DNA from: Juglans regia
Taxonomy: Eukaryota; Streptophyta; Magnoliopsida; Fagales; Juglandaceae
Assembly: GCF_001411555.2 (NCBI RefSeq)
Contig: NC_049911.1
Location: 30,477,044-30,541,043, forward strand
Length of the DNA stretch: 64,000 bases
Direction: 5' to 3'
The number at the start of each line of letters is the position of its first letter. The first letter of the stretch is position 1. Made by a program: the position numbers and the translations under genes. The notes under the pieces are model-generated. The model saw only the letters and a program-made list of their open reading frames with translations. It was not told where the DNA came from and did no database searches. Of this stretch, positions 1 to 12,438 are shown piece by piece.

Positions 1-335
1 TACCGTGCTGAACTAACCTACCAGCTGGAATCTGGGAATTGGTTGGTTTGAACTACTTTGATATCCTGAACACTCAATTCTTTACCTTCTCCACATATAC
101 AAACTTGAACAAGGATCAATCGCATGCATGCATTAATTCGATACTGTGTCTACATTCTTCCGCTGGGGTTTACCACTGTTCAACAATAACTGTTTGTGTT
201 GGAAGATGATACTTGTATCCATGTACATCTTTTATAGGTTTAGCCTACGTTCTTTCTGTCAAAGAAGTATAAAATGTATCCTCTTCATTCCAATTATAGA
301 TTCTTACACTGGCCAAAATATTTTATATTTGGCAG

Positions 336-1678
336 CAAAGGTAATAATTGATGCTTCTAGAGACAAGTTCAATCAAAATGAAGTAAAGGATCAGGACATA
401 GAAGCCTCAAATCATGTAAGTCTAGTTTTGTTCTCTAAGCATCCTATATCTTAAATTGCAACTTTGAAGATTATATCCCCTTGGTTGCGGAGAAGCCGTG
501 CCTGAGGGAGATATCAGGCCTGAAGTGTTAGGAATCTAGAGCACTGAAGGCTTATACTGGTGCCAAAGCTCCAAAACACTTTTTCAGAAAAGGAAGGGAA
601 AATGCAACATAGTGCTAAGGAGATTAACTTATTGAGTAATGGAACTTCTGTGAGTTGGTAGCTGCTTTATATGCCTGCCTTCTTTCCTTGTCTTGTGTTT
701 TGGACTTCCATTACTTATGAATGGATAATTGAATGACAATTTGATGTCAGGTAATTGTTTCTACAAGAAGGCAGCTTCCAACAATTACACCAAAAATGAA
801 GGTGAAGATTGGAAATTCTGAAAAAGCTGAGAAAGAAAAAAATGAGGCCTCTAAGCAGGATGGGATAAGAATGAATCTCAAAGCAAATAGCTCAAGCTCT
901 GCAGAGGAAAAAGCAGAAAGTATAGCCCCTAATCGGGATAGGTTGCAAAGGAAACTCAAAAGAGTTAATTCAAGTGGTGAGGGTAAAAAATCTAATCAAA
1001 ATGTGGTGCAGAAGAAACTCAAGCTAGATAGTCCTAACCTTGAGCCTACCAGTCGAAGGGCCAAGGAGGTAGCAAGAATGAAAATCCCTAAGCAGGATGG
1101 AGTAGGAAAGAGGAAGGAAGAAGCAAAAAACAAATCCTCAATGCAAGGCGTATTGCATAAGAAACTCAAGCCAAAGCATATAGGCACTGAGGAAGGAAGA
1201 AGCAAGACTCCTGAGCAAGATGAGATGCAGAAAGAAGTCAAGCCAAATAACAGAAGCACTGAGGAGGAATCAAAACTTAGAATCACGGAGCTAGATGAGT
1301 TGCTGAAGAAAAACAAGCTAAACAACCCGAGTTTTGTGAGTACACCTAATAATCATTTTCCCCATTTTTGGGAGAATCTTTTACTTTTTCTCATACATTA
1401 AATTTGCCAATGAATTTAGCTTAAACGGCGCCTCTCTTGGTAAGATCAGGGTGGAGAGTAAGATTGTGGACTCTAGACCTATCAGGTGCATTGCACATTA
1501 CCATTCAAAGATACTAATTTATATAAATTTGGGTTATTGTTCTTAGGAAACACCCTTATTCGGAAAGTCTCCAGAAATTAGTGCGCGGAGGGTGAAAGTG
1601 ATGCAAGGTCTCGGTCTGATTGCTCCTTCAGGGTCACCCTTCCACAAAAGTGGACATGTTTATTTGCAGTTGTGCTAA
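336..1678 (+). CDS. Lysine-rich protein of unknown function, 3' exons (5' incomplete)
   Basis: Three exons join in frame: 336-415, 751-1335 and 1547-1678 (stop TAA), each bounded by AG acceptors and GT donors (GTAAG after 415, GTGAGT after 1335). The first listed exon begins in the middle of a codon, so at least one exon lies upstream, in 1-335 or outside the window; I could not place it. The encoded part is highly charged and rich in Lys, Glu, Ser and Asn. It carries a degenerate repeated block built around KKLK-like motifs (LQRKLK, VQKKLK, LHKKLK, MQKEVK, LLKKNK), each followed by an Asn/Ser-rich stretch and a Glu-rich stretch. The last exon encodes a less charged tail with KSPEISARRVKVMQGLGLIA and then PSGSPFHKSG, which looks like a conserved C-terminal motif. 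The basic composition suggests a nuclear protein, but that is inference. I do not recognise the family. The exon model is fairly secure because every junction phase fits. Confidence 0.6.
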
Positions 1679-2573
1679 TTGTTGGTATTGATACATTATT
1701 CACGTGCAAAGTCATTCATCTTGTAATGTACAGTTCAAACCTTGACAAGGTTGTCTGCACTTCATTTCCTTTGCATAATTTGCATGGGCGATACAAGAGC
1801 AACAGACATAAACTTACAAAAAGGTAATTTCTCTGGTGGTTGGTTCTGGATTCTTTTAACTTAAGACATGTGCTTGGTTTACATTTTTACGCTAGAAGAT
1901 TTAGATGAACATTCTATTGGAAAAGGATTCCTCAATACAGTTGAAAAAAAGGGTGGGTCTTGATCATTCTTTAATAAAAAAAATTTTGAGGTTCTTCTTA
2001 TATTGTTTCACACAGGAATCAACATTAAAACCAGGCATCCATACTAGAAAGTGAGAAATTCCTGAGCCGTATCTTTGGTTTATAACTTTATACCACTAGC
2101 TTCTCTCTCCCGTATCTGTAAAATAATAAAGAAACAAAACTTAAGAGAGCCGGATCTACAGCATTATGAGTTGGTTTACTGGTGTAAGATGCAACCAATT
2201 ATGAAAAAGTCTTCTCCCCAATGCTTGAAAAAACATTGACACCGAGGCAGCTTTTAGGGCATGCAATCAGATCATCCATGACTTTTGACACTACCGCAAC
2301 AAGATTGTCTTTAAAGTGCCCTTCATTTCTGCTTTTTACTTAAACCCTTTGTCTCAATCTTTTTGCCCCTTCTGTCTCTTCCTCTGCTGTTGCTGTCTAG
2401 TCTAACTTCGAAATTTCACTTGGAATAAAATAAAACACGTTGGGGTCATCTTCTTGAAATGGTCCGGTGCCGTGCCAGAAGTGAGTGGAATATAACAGGT
2501 ACATCAGAATCTCACTGCCAAAAGGTATGGCCTTCCCTCTCCTTTTAGCGAAGGTAATATAGCAAGCTGAGGA
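1679..2573. other. No gene seen
   Basis: This stretch is probably 3' UTR and downstream spacer of the lysine-rich gene. I see no coding stretch with splice support. A 62-codon ORF on the minus strand (2397-2585) has no recognisable motif. Confidence 0.5.
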
Positions 2574-3400
2574 GAGCACTCCCAATGGGTTTTTTATTTT
2601 TATATCAAATTTGAAAAGTAGCAGCTCAAAATTGTTGAATTATTTTCAAACCTATTTTTTATTTTCAAATATATTTTTCATTTTCCTATAGTGTTAAGCT
2701 ACATGTAGTGTGAACTGTACACAAATGTAAAAAATATTTTATTTATTTTTTCTCTTTTTATGTATTTTATCTCCCACTATAGTTTCCCTGCCTGAACTTT
2801 TTCCAACAAATTATTAAATAATATAATATTTAAATTATGTAAAGAAAAAATAAATAAACTGATGTATAATATATTATAAAAGTCAGTATATAAAATAAAA
2901 AAATAAATTTTAATGATGTATTTTAAAAGATAAGATACATAAACCATTAGAAGTGTTCTAAATTTTGGAGATAACAGTTCATGATATCTTACCCAACAAC
3001 TCAAATGCAATTTGATAGTACTAAAGTGAGGGGGCTTTTAAACTTATTGAGAGATTATTTTTAGAAAAATATTAATTTGCATTCTAGAACCTAGAAATAG
3101 AGGTTGAGAAGAGGATTCTCAATGGGTTATGCTAAATCCATATTTTTGTAAAATTTGAAGGAAATAATTCAATATAGCCCATCTAATGAATTATGTATTT
3201 TATAATTAATATCTAGTTTATTACAATATCATCTCTACATCTATAGAATACTATTCACATTTGTATAAATATTTAATTAATTTCTCTCTTTACTTTTTAT
3301 TTTTTATTCATTTTTTATCTACTTTTTACTTTACTTTAAATAAATAAAATATATTAAAAGTATAATATTTAAATGATAAGATAAAGAATTCGGAGTGCTC
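2574..3400. repeat. MITE-like element or nested pair
   Basis: The left end GAGCACTCC (2574-2582) is exactly complementary to the right end GGAGTGCTC (3392-3400). The left end runs on into CAATGGGTT, and a second GAGGATTCTCAATGGGTT start lies at about 3113. This suggests either one 827-bp element or two related copies lying next to or inside one another. The interior is AT-rich and non-coding. No clear target-site duplication was identified. Confidence 0.4.
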
Positions 3401-3892
3401 AAACAGTGTATAAATGTCATCTTCATAGCTTATAGGCATAAGCCACAAGTACGAAAACAAAAACAAAAAAAAATGTCCATTGCTACTGCTTCAACTTTGA
3501 GGTCCCCTACACTGTAACAATCTGAACTCATATCTGCTCCTGTTGTCTGGTATGCAATGCCATCAGATGTTGATCTCTCTTCCTACAGTATTCTAGATCT
3601 GTAATTGCTTCCAACATACTCACATGCACATTCTACAGTTTTGTTTTTGGTCTTCGTGGGCATTTCTCTGAATTTTTGTTGGAATGTAGTGGCATTTATA
3701 CACACATTCTTGATTCCATACTTCAGGATTGGAGCAATGCAGTTTTAGACATTTGCTTGCTTTTATGGGTTGAGCTTTTAGGAAACTACAAGATAAGGAA
3801 CAAATGAATCAGATAAAGACTCATGTCCAGATCAGACTTTGCCTCTCCTCTACGAGTTTGCTTGATAGTGGTGCTACAGTCACCAAAATTAT

Positions 3893-3938
3893 GTCCCGAA
3901 TAGGGTCATCAAAGTGTGTCCCGAATAGGGTCATCAAA
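3893..3938. repeat. Short tandem repeat, 25-bp period, two copies
   Basis: The sequence GTCCCGAATAGGGTCATCAA occurs at 3893 and again at 3918. It lies in non-coding spacer. Confidence 0.85.
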
Positions 3939-4052
3939 TAGTACATTTCAGTATTTTATTTTTATTTTTATTTTCATATATTTTTTTAATCATCATAAAC
4001 ATTTTTTAAAAAATAAAAGATTTACAACATCATTAAAAAATATTTTCTTAAT

Positions 4053-4118
4053 CACTAAGTAAAAAATAAAAAAACTCATTCAAAACACTAAGTAAAAAAT
4101 AAAAAAACTCATTCGAAA
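4053..4118. repeat. Short tandem repeat, 33-bp period, two copies
   Basis: The unit starting CACTAAGTAAAAAATAAA occurs at 4053 and again at 4086, ending in ACTCATTCA/GAAA. It is AT-rich and non-coding. Confidence 0.85.
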
Positions 4119-4189
4119 CACTAATTTACTTACATAGAGGATGAGAAAGGATAAATGATGTTTAATACTAAAATAGAGAGGTGCACTAA

Positions 4190-4390
4190 GGTCTCGTTTA
4201 GATACAGAAACTATCAAACTTACCTTATTTTATCATTATAATTTTTTTAAATTTTTATATAAAATATAATAAATAATTTAACTTTTACAAATTTTAAAAT
4301 AATAATAATATTAAAAATAATATTTTATTTAACTTATCTAAAATTATGTCATCTAATGTCATGTCATCTCATATTATTTTACTTCAAAAA
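4190..4390. repeat. AT-rich dispersed element (MITE-like family)
   Basis: The block starts with a CTCGTTTAGAT-type end, contains the core TTATCATTATAATTTTTTTA, then AATAATAATATTAAAAATAA, and ends near a run of TCATCTCAT-like motifs. The same order of motifs recurs at about 32.23-32.41 kb and 59.11-59.29 kb, and in reverse orientation near 39.26-39.40 kb, so this is a dispersed family and not random AT-rich sequence. It has no coding content. Confidence 0.5.
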
Positions 4391-6899
4391 TAAATTTTTT
4401 ATCCGAGACGTGTGCACTCTCGAAACTAATGGAGATTTTGTTCTTGAACACCCATGCCAAAAAAAATAAAAATATTAAAATAGATTCTGATATTCTAATC
4501 TTTATTATTATTTTTTTAATTTTTAGAAACATAAATTAATAAATGAAACCAAGGAAAGTGAAAAAAAAAAGTGCCAGAAACTGGGGAAAAAAAAAAGGGG
4601 CACAAGAGTGAGAAAACGGGGTCTTCAACTTCTAGAGAGGAAAAAAGGGGTTGTCGGTTCGTGATCGCTGCTGTCGCTTTTGGAAAATTTGATTCCCTGA
4701 AAACAAAAGCTGTCTGCGCCGCCGTAACAAATAGTTCTATGCCTTTGGAAAACAACCCTGCCACGTTTCGCATTAATGTCAAACCATAGTTAATATTCAC
4801 GGTGTAACATCCACTCACGTCCCACTTACGGATCCCTCCCACCACTACTGTCGTTGTAATAATAGTCTTTGACACTAAGGCTCGTATGACTGACTTATCA
4901 CCTCAACACCTGCTTTCCGTCACCCCACCAATTCCCATGACTAACCCATTTCTGTCGAATCCACATCTATATCACACCTAAAGTCCTCACATTTTTTTAT
5001 CCTCTTTAATTTACTTATCTATTTATTATTAATAATACACACAGAATCTTTTTTTTATAACTTTTTTTTTTTATTATTAGTAATAATAAAGATATTTTTA
5101 TAAAATAATATCATTAATTTAAAATATAATTATATAAATGATTGTAAAATGAATTAATTCATTTGCTCGGCTGATTTTCTGGGATATATTAGATTAAAAA
5201 ATATTTTTATATTGTAAAATAGATTTGAGATATCGGATCACATCAAACAATAATTTTCTTTTTTTATATATTTATTACTTCTTCCTTAGATAATTGTTGT
5301 CTTATGGTTAATAATGAAAAATGATAAATATACGTAATTTTTTTATAATATTTTATATAATAATTATTTAAAAAAATATTTTTGTAAACTAACTTATAAA
5401 AATAATATTATTTTACCAAAATATCTTTATTGTATAATATGTATTATAAAATATATTATAAAATGTATTGTGTAGATATCATTATTCTTAAATTTTAATA
5501 TATTTGTTAACGACTTTGTAGGATGGTGATTGTTTTAGTTAATTTTACAATTTCAAAAAATTATTTTTCCTCGTAATTTATTTACCCATAGAATATAAAT
5601 GATTGATGTTAATCGAATCAAAGTTAAATATCGTTATGCAATGGGCGGCCTTCAATAACTTTTATGAAAGCATAAGTCTTCTTAGCATCCCTCAATCCTT
5701 GTTAGATTTCCATAATGGAAAGGACCTTCCCACTAGTTTTAATCTTTTGAAAGATGTAACTAGACTATGTCTTTTCAGTTTATTTCAATGAAACTTGCTT
5801 AGAAAAAAATAAAGAGTCAAACATCTGTATCTAACTCAACAAGAAATAAGTTATATATCCAACGTGATTTATTTTACAGTTTTAATGAGATCTTGGTAAT
5901 TTCTTCACAAACTTGCCATTTGGCCAATTTAGAACTGGTTTAGAATGCTCACTTTTAATTGAATAAAATTACTTTTCTTTTAAGGAGATTGTGAATAATG
6001 AATAGGCTAAGAAAACTTGATTGTATTGAAAGCTTGATGAGTTTTGTTAACAAGAAGTACTACTCTGCATCTTACGTATTAAGTACTAGTACTTCAGGAA
6101 TACTTAAGTTGCATGTATCAAGATCACCTAATTTTTTCTACTAGATTTTAGAGATATATATAGATAAAATGAGAAGAACAGTCTTAGCAGTAAAAAATTT
6201 TATAAAAATAAATATATAAATTGATATAATTTAATATAATACGTTAGATTATATATAAATAAATGATATTAGACACGTAACATTTTTAAAAAGGCTGGTA
6301 ATTAATGACGCATAGCCAACTTACGTACGTGCCATTAATATAGAAGTTTTCTAATTAAACAGTGTCGGTGAGTTCGTTGCAAGAGACTTGTATTAGTTTG
6401 ATATTGTTTAACAACGTACCTGCTGGGAAGTTAGCAGGGAAAGACAACGAAACATACAGGAAGAAAGGTCCATGCCATGTACTATCATCGATGAATACTA
6501 GTACTACGTACCGGAACCCTTGTACCATTTTTAGAAGATGAGAGACGTACACTTTCTGAGAAATCAAGATAAGCGGATATACATCTGCAGTTTTCACCCC
6601 CAGGTTAAAAGAACAGATAGAAACACATTTAAATTACTGATAATTAAGATCGACCAAAACAAACTTCTTTTATATTTTCCTATCAAATGCTATATATATA
6701 GAAAAACAGGTGTCTGTATGGTGTGGTTGTCCTCAGACATGGATCGAGTAGTTTGTTTTCCCTTGGTCCGTTTAACGTTCAAGCTTTATTAATTCTTCTG
6801 CCTGACTCGTAGTACCCTCCTCGTTTAACGTTCCACTTTTTTTTTTTTTTAACAGTCAACACTGGTAAGGGATAAAAAGGGGTACCGCTGCTCCACCCT
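4391..6899. other. Gene-free AT-rich spacer
   Basis: Short ORFs on both strands have no recognisable domains, no splice continuity and low-complexity surroundings. The last few hundred bases presumably hold the promoter of the bHLH gene. A TTTTATACC motif near 6899-6907 could serve as a TATA element. Confidence 0.5.
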
Positions 6900-6970
6900 T
6901 TTATACCCTTCCACGGCCTTATTTACCACTACAGTTAAACCTCAAAACCTGCATTTTCAGGTTTCCTCCA

Positions 6971-6973
<3 letters not shown>

Positions 6974-7009
<36 letters not shown>
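6974..7009 (+). repeat. (CT)n microsatellite in bHLH 5' region
   Basis: An uninterrupted CT run of about 36 bp lies roughly 200 bp before the bHLH start codon and downstream of the possible TATA element. It therefore probably falls in the 5' UTR or core promoter. Pyrimidine-rich tracts at this position are common in plant genes. Confidence 0.9.
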
Positions 7010-7013
<4 letters not shown>

Positions 7014-7210
7014 GTTTTCTCTTCCTTTTCTTTGTTTCTCTCGCTGTCTCTCCGCCTGCTACTCCTACACTTAGGTTTACTTTGAATAACACCATCACGG
7101 TTCTAGCTAGGTCTTTGTTTGTTATCATTCATAAAGTTGTTTTTCTTGCTCCTGTTTTTTTTTTTTTTTCTTATTTCGCCTAGCCTAGAAGAACAGAACA
7201 GAACAGAGAT

Positions 7211-8133
7211 ATGCTTCCTTTTCAGAGCTACTATGGATCAAGGAGCTTGTTGGAGCAAAAGAGTGAACGCGGTCGAGAACCAAACTCGGCGGTCAATACG
7301 ATGGACGGCGGGGATTCGATGATGAGCTCTGCTTCGAAGGGGGAAAGGAGATCGGAGGAAGCATGTAAGAGTCACAAGGACGCAGAGAGGAGACGCAGGC
7401 AGCGAATCAACGCCCACCTCTCCACCCTACGCTCTCTTCTACCCAACACCACCAAGGTTTTTCTTTTGTTTTTGCTTTTCAATATTCATTCTCAAGTTTC
7501 CAACTTTCTTTTCCTTTTCCTTTTCCTTTCACGTTCTCTTTGCGTCTATTAACCGTTATTTGGATCATAGCGCTAGGGGTATTGACGTTATACTTTGGTG
7601 AATGCTTTGTGTTTGCGATACAGACGGATAAGGCCTCGTTGCTAGCACAGGTGGTCCATCACGTGAAAGAGCTGAGGAAGCAAGCGGCTGACGTGGGGCG
7701 TCAGAGCGGAGACGCGTGTGGGAGTGGATCGGACTCCGATCCCGAGGTTTGGCCGTTCCCGGGCGAGTACGACGAGGCGACCCTGAGCTACTGTGACGGT
7801 GGAAAGAAGGTGATGAAAGCGACACTTTGCTGCGAGGACCGGCCCGGTTTAAACCTCGAGTTGGCCCGGGTGATTCGGTCGGTCCGGGCCAGGGCGGTGC
7901 GGGCAGAGATGATGACGGTTGGCGGGCGGACCAAGAGCGTCGTGGTGGTGCAATGGGCCGGGAGTGGTGCAGGTGGAGAGGAGGAAATTGGGGCCTTGAA
8001 ACGGGCTTTGAAGGCCGTTGTGGAGAATCGAGCTTCGGGTCCTGGGCTGGGTCAAGGGGTCTCACGGAGCAAACGGGCTCGGGTTTATGGTTCGCTTAAG
8101 GGTGACGACGAGCTTTTGTTGAGAGGCCTTTGA
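7211..8133 (+). CDS. bHLH transcription factor, bHLH30/106/107-like
   Basis: Two exons, 7211-7456 and 7624-8133, join in frame to give 251 residues. The intron starts GTTTTT and ends CAG. The bHLH domain spans about residues 51-105. The basic region CKSHKDAERRRRQRIN has H55, E59 and R63, the H-E-R set expected of E-box/G-box binders. Helix 1 is NAHLSTLRSLLP and helix 2 is KASLLAQVVHHVKELRKQ. The intron falls exactly between LPNTTK and TDKASLL, in the loop. Residues of about 140-200 (from MKATLCCEDRPGLNLELARV) look like the ACT-like dimerisation region found in this group. By family knowledge it acts in the nucleus as a dimeric transcription factor. The assignment to the AtbHLH30/32/106/107 group rests on domain order and intron position and is less certain than the bHLH call. 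ATG 7211 is the first in-frame start; a later Met (MDGGDS, residue 31) could also be used. Exon 2 is strikingly GC-rich against an AT-rich background. Confidence 0.9.
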
Positions 8134-8456
8134 TCAATGTCTTAGATTTGAAAAATGCTCGATTCAATTGTAAATTACTAATCTGGGGTGGCAGTGTGGG
8201 TAAAAGAAGCTGGAAAGAGCATTAGATCATCATGGATTTCCGTTAATGTATGGACTGTTAGTTACCAAGGATGATGGATCTTGGAAGTAAAATATTCACT
8301 GGGGACTAGTCTAATGAAAGGAGAGATGTATTTTTTCGTCAACCTTGTAAGGCTAGATAATAGTTTTGTAACGTGAACTCTTTGCTAATGCTAGGAAAAA
8401 TTAGCTCTATTATTATTATTATTATTATTTTTTTCATGTGTCCTAGATTTTATGCG

Positions 8457-8856
8457 GATTTGCAGGTTTGTTTTTATAATTTTTTTCAATTCATTTTATT
8501 TAATTATTATAATTTTATTAAATTTTGATATAAAATAAAATAAATAATTTAATTTTTTAATAATATTTTATTTAATTTTTAATTTTAATATCTTGAACGG
8601 GACCAAAATTGCATCTCTCTAACTATATTTCTAGATTTGCAGATCTTAAAATCTAGGATTTGCAGGTTTGTTTTTTAAATTTTTTTAAATTTATCTTATT
8701 TAATTATTATAATTTTATTAAATTTTGATATAAAATAAAATAAATAATTTAATTTTTTTAAATAATAATAATTTTTTATTTAATTTTAATTTTAATCTCG
8801 ACTCAAATTGTGTTTCTCTAACTATATTTCTAAATTTGCAGATCTTAAAATCTACT
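8457..8856. repeat. 200-bp tandem duplication
   Basis: Two copies, 8457-8656 and 8657-8856, both begin GATTTGCAGGTTTGTTTTT and both end with an ATTTGCAGATCTTAAAATCTA-like stretch. Differences are scattered point changes and short indels in the AT-rich middle. The middle resembles the dispersed AT-rich family at 4.2 kb. It lies about 320 bp beyond the bHLH stop codon. Confidence 0.85.
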
Positions 8857-9729
8857 ACATTTATGAATAAGGATAACAAAATTAAAAAAGCATCTAGCAA
8901 ATCCAATTGGGACAATGTTGACATGGCGGCCAAGATAAAAAGACAACGCTAATTGAGACGTTTGCTCGTCCAAGAATCTTCTTTAGTAATTATCGTGACG
9001 TCAGAGTAAGGGACCCAATAACGGACAACGACGAAGATCGATCGAAGAAGGGATAATTATGAGTGTAATTGGATAAGTATGTCTTTGCTTTGCATGCGCG
9101 CCTTATCTCTCATCGCTCAGCATTAAATTATTGTTGTTAGCGATGGCTACTACAGTACCACTGCGTAACGTCCGTACCTGCCTTCTGGTTTCACGACCTA
9201 TTCCTTTCGAGAGAGGTTCTTTAATTAATAGTACTCAGTCTAATGCTGGTCTTGAGTTTGTAGTAAAACACTCTTGAAGTGAAGACTGTTTTTCACTCCT
9301 GCAAGGAAAAAAGTGAATCCTTTTAACGTTTTAAAAATTGACCGAGAAAAATGTTTCGGTCGAGTGCATGATTCCATATTATATGCATTTCTGATATCTT
9401 CTTGACAAGCTTTCTGAAGAAATGGGTGCTCATTGATGCATGCATGCAGCCCACTTTAGCTTTGACCAGCAGTGCAGTCGATAGTACTGTGAGAAGGTTT
9501 ACTTCATTTAACAACGCAGTCTGATCATGATCCCTAGACTTTGATGACCAGATAGATTCTACTTGGCAGAATATTATTACTAATGAAGTGCATGCAGAAA
9601 TTCTAAACCCAGCGAAGATAATGGGTGTGAGCTAGCTAGCGAATTCATATAGAAGAATCATAAAACTGGTGAGGGTTTCTGAGTGTGTTAAGGCTAGCTT
9701 CGATCATCCAATTAATTCATGTTGTTCAA

Positions 9730-9775
<46 letters not shown>

Positions 9776-10019
9776 TAAGCTGGTTCGTTAATATACTTAC
9801 TTACGTACACGTCAATAGAAGATCAGATCAGCCAGGAAATATTTGATCTCTATTCATGGAGGATATATATTTTGACATACTGAATTGTAAGTTTGAGGAG
9901 TGGACTCTTGAAGTGAAACGAAAACATGAGCAGTATTGAAGATCGAGGGGACAGTGACGGAAGAGGAAATGGGTAGCTAGCTTGGAAAAATATATATCTT
10001 CCGGTGGAGGAAGGTGTAT
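8857..10019. other. Gene-free spacer with (TA)n microsatellite
   Basis: I see no supported gene. A pure TA run occupies about 9734-9772. Short ORFs on the minus strand (9323-9514 and 9850-10107) show no recognisable domain. Confidence 0.6.
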
Positions 10020-11620
10020 TGGGCATAAGAGAGCTATATGACGTCCAAACCTCTTTGTTCATTAAATTTGTTAGGAAAATGCTTGATAGAAATTCTTGTT
10101 GGGCCAAGTTTTTAAAGGCGAAATATGTGGGAGAAAATCATCCAGCTTCTGTGTCCAGTTTGGTTGGTTCTAGATTCTGAAAGGGAGTTATGTCAGTGAT
10201 GCAGATTGTTGTTAAAAATTCAAGAGTATTGATTCGGCGCGGGGCGATTAAATTTTGGTTTGATAATTGGTTGGAGGAGGGAGCGATTGCTGAATCTCAC
10301 GAGGTAGTGGGGGGGGATCCACGAATGCAAGTGGCTGAGATTCTAACTTCATCGGGCTGAAACGTTAATAGATTGTAATCCCTGGTTCATGCGGAGCTAA
10401 TTGGAAAAATAGTAACTGGGCAAATGAATGCGACGAACTGGAGATGATCTTCAGATATGGCAATCGAACCCATGTGGCATTTTTTCGACTAAGTCTACTT
10501 GGTAACTTATTTGAGGTCATGGAAATATTTGTTCGTGATGCAAATGGTTATGGCATAAAACTGTGCCCAAGAAAATGTCCTTTGTATGTTGGCGTGCGAG
10601 AAAGGAAGCCTTACCTGTTGATGTGTCGATTGCCAAGTTTGGTATACCTTTGGTCTCAAAATGTAATTGTTGTGTTATGTCTCAGCAAGAAACAATTGAC
10701 CATGTGTTATGTGGAGGCGAGCTGACGAAGAAAGTTTGGGATTAGTTTGCTGCAATATTGGGAATTCGGCTTCCTCAAGTTTGTTCATGGCAAGGGGTGA
10801 TCAATCTATAGTGGATGCGTGATCGTGTTTTTCTCAAACTGGGCTTTGTCGTGGTTTATTACCAGTGATAATTACTTGGGCATTATGGACCGCAAGGTGC
10901 GAGGTAAGAATAGAAGAGAGATCTTTAGATTGGCGTGGGACAATCAGACGGATTAAGGGGGCTTTGTTGGATATTTTTTCATGGGATTGAAAGTTCAAAT
11001 ACTTACGATCCAACGATGTTAAAATTCTACATGAGTTAAATTGTCCTCTGGCATCAATTGTGAAGTAAATTTCAAAATTAGTGGCTTGGACGAAACCAAG
11101 TAGGGGCAGCTATAAACTCAATATAGATGGTAGCTCTATGGGGAATCTTGAGACTGCAGGTTGGGGTGGAATCATTCGGAACTCAAGGGGACGTGCTATA
11201 GCTGGTTTTATGCATAATTATGGTGTGGTCACTAACAATGTGGCAGAAGGACGTGCACTACTCGATGGACTCTGATTGGCTCAACAGTTGGGAGTCAGAG
11301 ACCTCATGGTGGAATCGAATTCTTCTGTGGTGGATGGGTTGGTTCTGAAATAATGTGTATAATTTGTAGTATATGTGGGACTTCTGGGAAGAAATTAAAG
11401 TTTTGTTTTGCGCCATTAATTGTAGTATATGTCATATCTACCGAGAAGAGAATATAGTAGCAGATTTCTTTGCCAAGGAGGGGCAAACGATAGAAATTGG
11501 GTATTTGTTGGATCAGAAATTGGAACGGGGACAATTCGAGGTCTTTTGTGCACTGACTATTTGGAACTTCCTTATATGAGAAAGGGTTGGACAAAACCTT
11601 TTTTTTTTTTGTAGAGTAAG
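10020..11620 (+). pseudogene. Decayed LINE 3' half (RT zinc-binding and RNase H domains)
   Basis: Broken reading frames on the plus strand carry, in order, recognisable pieces of a plant non-LTR retrotransposon. At 10070-10330 there are fragments such as RNSCWAKFLKAKYVGENHP followed by an RRGAIKFWFDNW-like piece. At 10563-10745 lies a reverse-transcriptase zinc-binding domain (MSFVCWRARKEALPVDV, then CNCC and HVLCGG). At 11081-11275 is an RNase H segment (KLNIDGSS, GGIIRNSRG, NNVAEGRALLDGL), and at 11373-11579 its C-terminal part (CHIYREENIVADFFAKEG). Several stops and frame changes separate them, so no protein is made. No endonuclease or full RT domain is present. The order zf-RVT then RNase H differs from the intact LINE at 47.6-53.3 kb, whose ORF2 ends without RNase H, so this is a different lineage. 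Boundaries are approximate. Confidence 0.8.
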
Positions 11621-11642
11621 ACTGTTTGGACTGTTTGGACAA

Positions 11643-12438
11643 AACCTTTTTTTTTTAATAAAGATGAGAAAGGGTCACTCTGACATAGGGCCCTGACTCT
11701 TTAAAAAAAAAAAAGGGACAGTGATAAATAATGATCTGTAAAAGATCATCAAGGATTCAAGCGTATTGGTGTTGACCTGTTTGTCGCAACGGCCTGTTGC
11801 GTGGTTGTTATATGGTACGAAATCACCGCTTGTTTAAAAGTTAAAACTCTTCTTAAATTTTATTATTTATATTTATGTCTTTAACTTTTATTTTCATATG
11901 TGGACAGACTCTCATTAATAAATGATCCATTACTTATAATTTTTAACTAATAGGATAAAATGTAGAGTTTAAGTTCAAGACATTTGCTATGATATTATAT
12001 AAAAATGTTTTGTTATATATGAGTTACTATTAACCTTCATATCCCACACTTAACCGTATTTTTTTTTTCATAAAGTGTGGAGTGATTGATGAGAAAAAAT
12101 ATTCTATATAAAATCACCAATTATTTTGAAAGTTTAAACTAACTATAAGAGATATATTTTATTATTTATATTTATATCTTAAGATTTAGCATTACAATGA
12201 GCGAGAGATCAAGTAATATAATTATTTTACAACGTATTTTGTAATTAATAGGTTATCGATGTTGCCATTTCAAAAAATAAATGTTAAATTTGTGTCCCTT
12301 TCTCAAATTTTACATAACGTGATGTGATTTATTGTTATATGGTAAGGTTTTCTTTTTCTTTTCTCAAAGTAGAACGGAAAAATCAAAATTCATATTTTTG
12401 AGGAAAAGAAAAAGAAAAAAGAAAGAATAAATATAGAT
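11643..12438. other. No gene seen; AP-4 mu upstream region
   Basis: AT-rich spacer between the LINE relic and the AP-4 mu gene. A near-duplicate of GTTGGACAAAACC with a T-tract occurs at about 11587 and 11634. No coding signal is visible. Confidence 0.5.

Noticed and set aside
4571..4875. ORFs on both strands at 4.5-4.9 kb
   Set aside because: Neither shows a recognisable domain or splice continuity, and they overlap each other in opposite directions.
7565..8065. 166-codon ORF on the minus strand opposite the bHLH second exon
   Set aside because: It is rich in Pro, Arg and Ser, as expected from the reverse strand of a GC-rich exon, and has no domain. The plus strand clearly encodes the bHLH protein.
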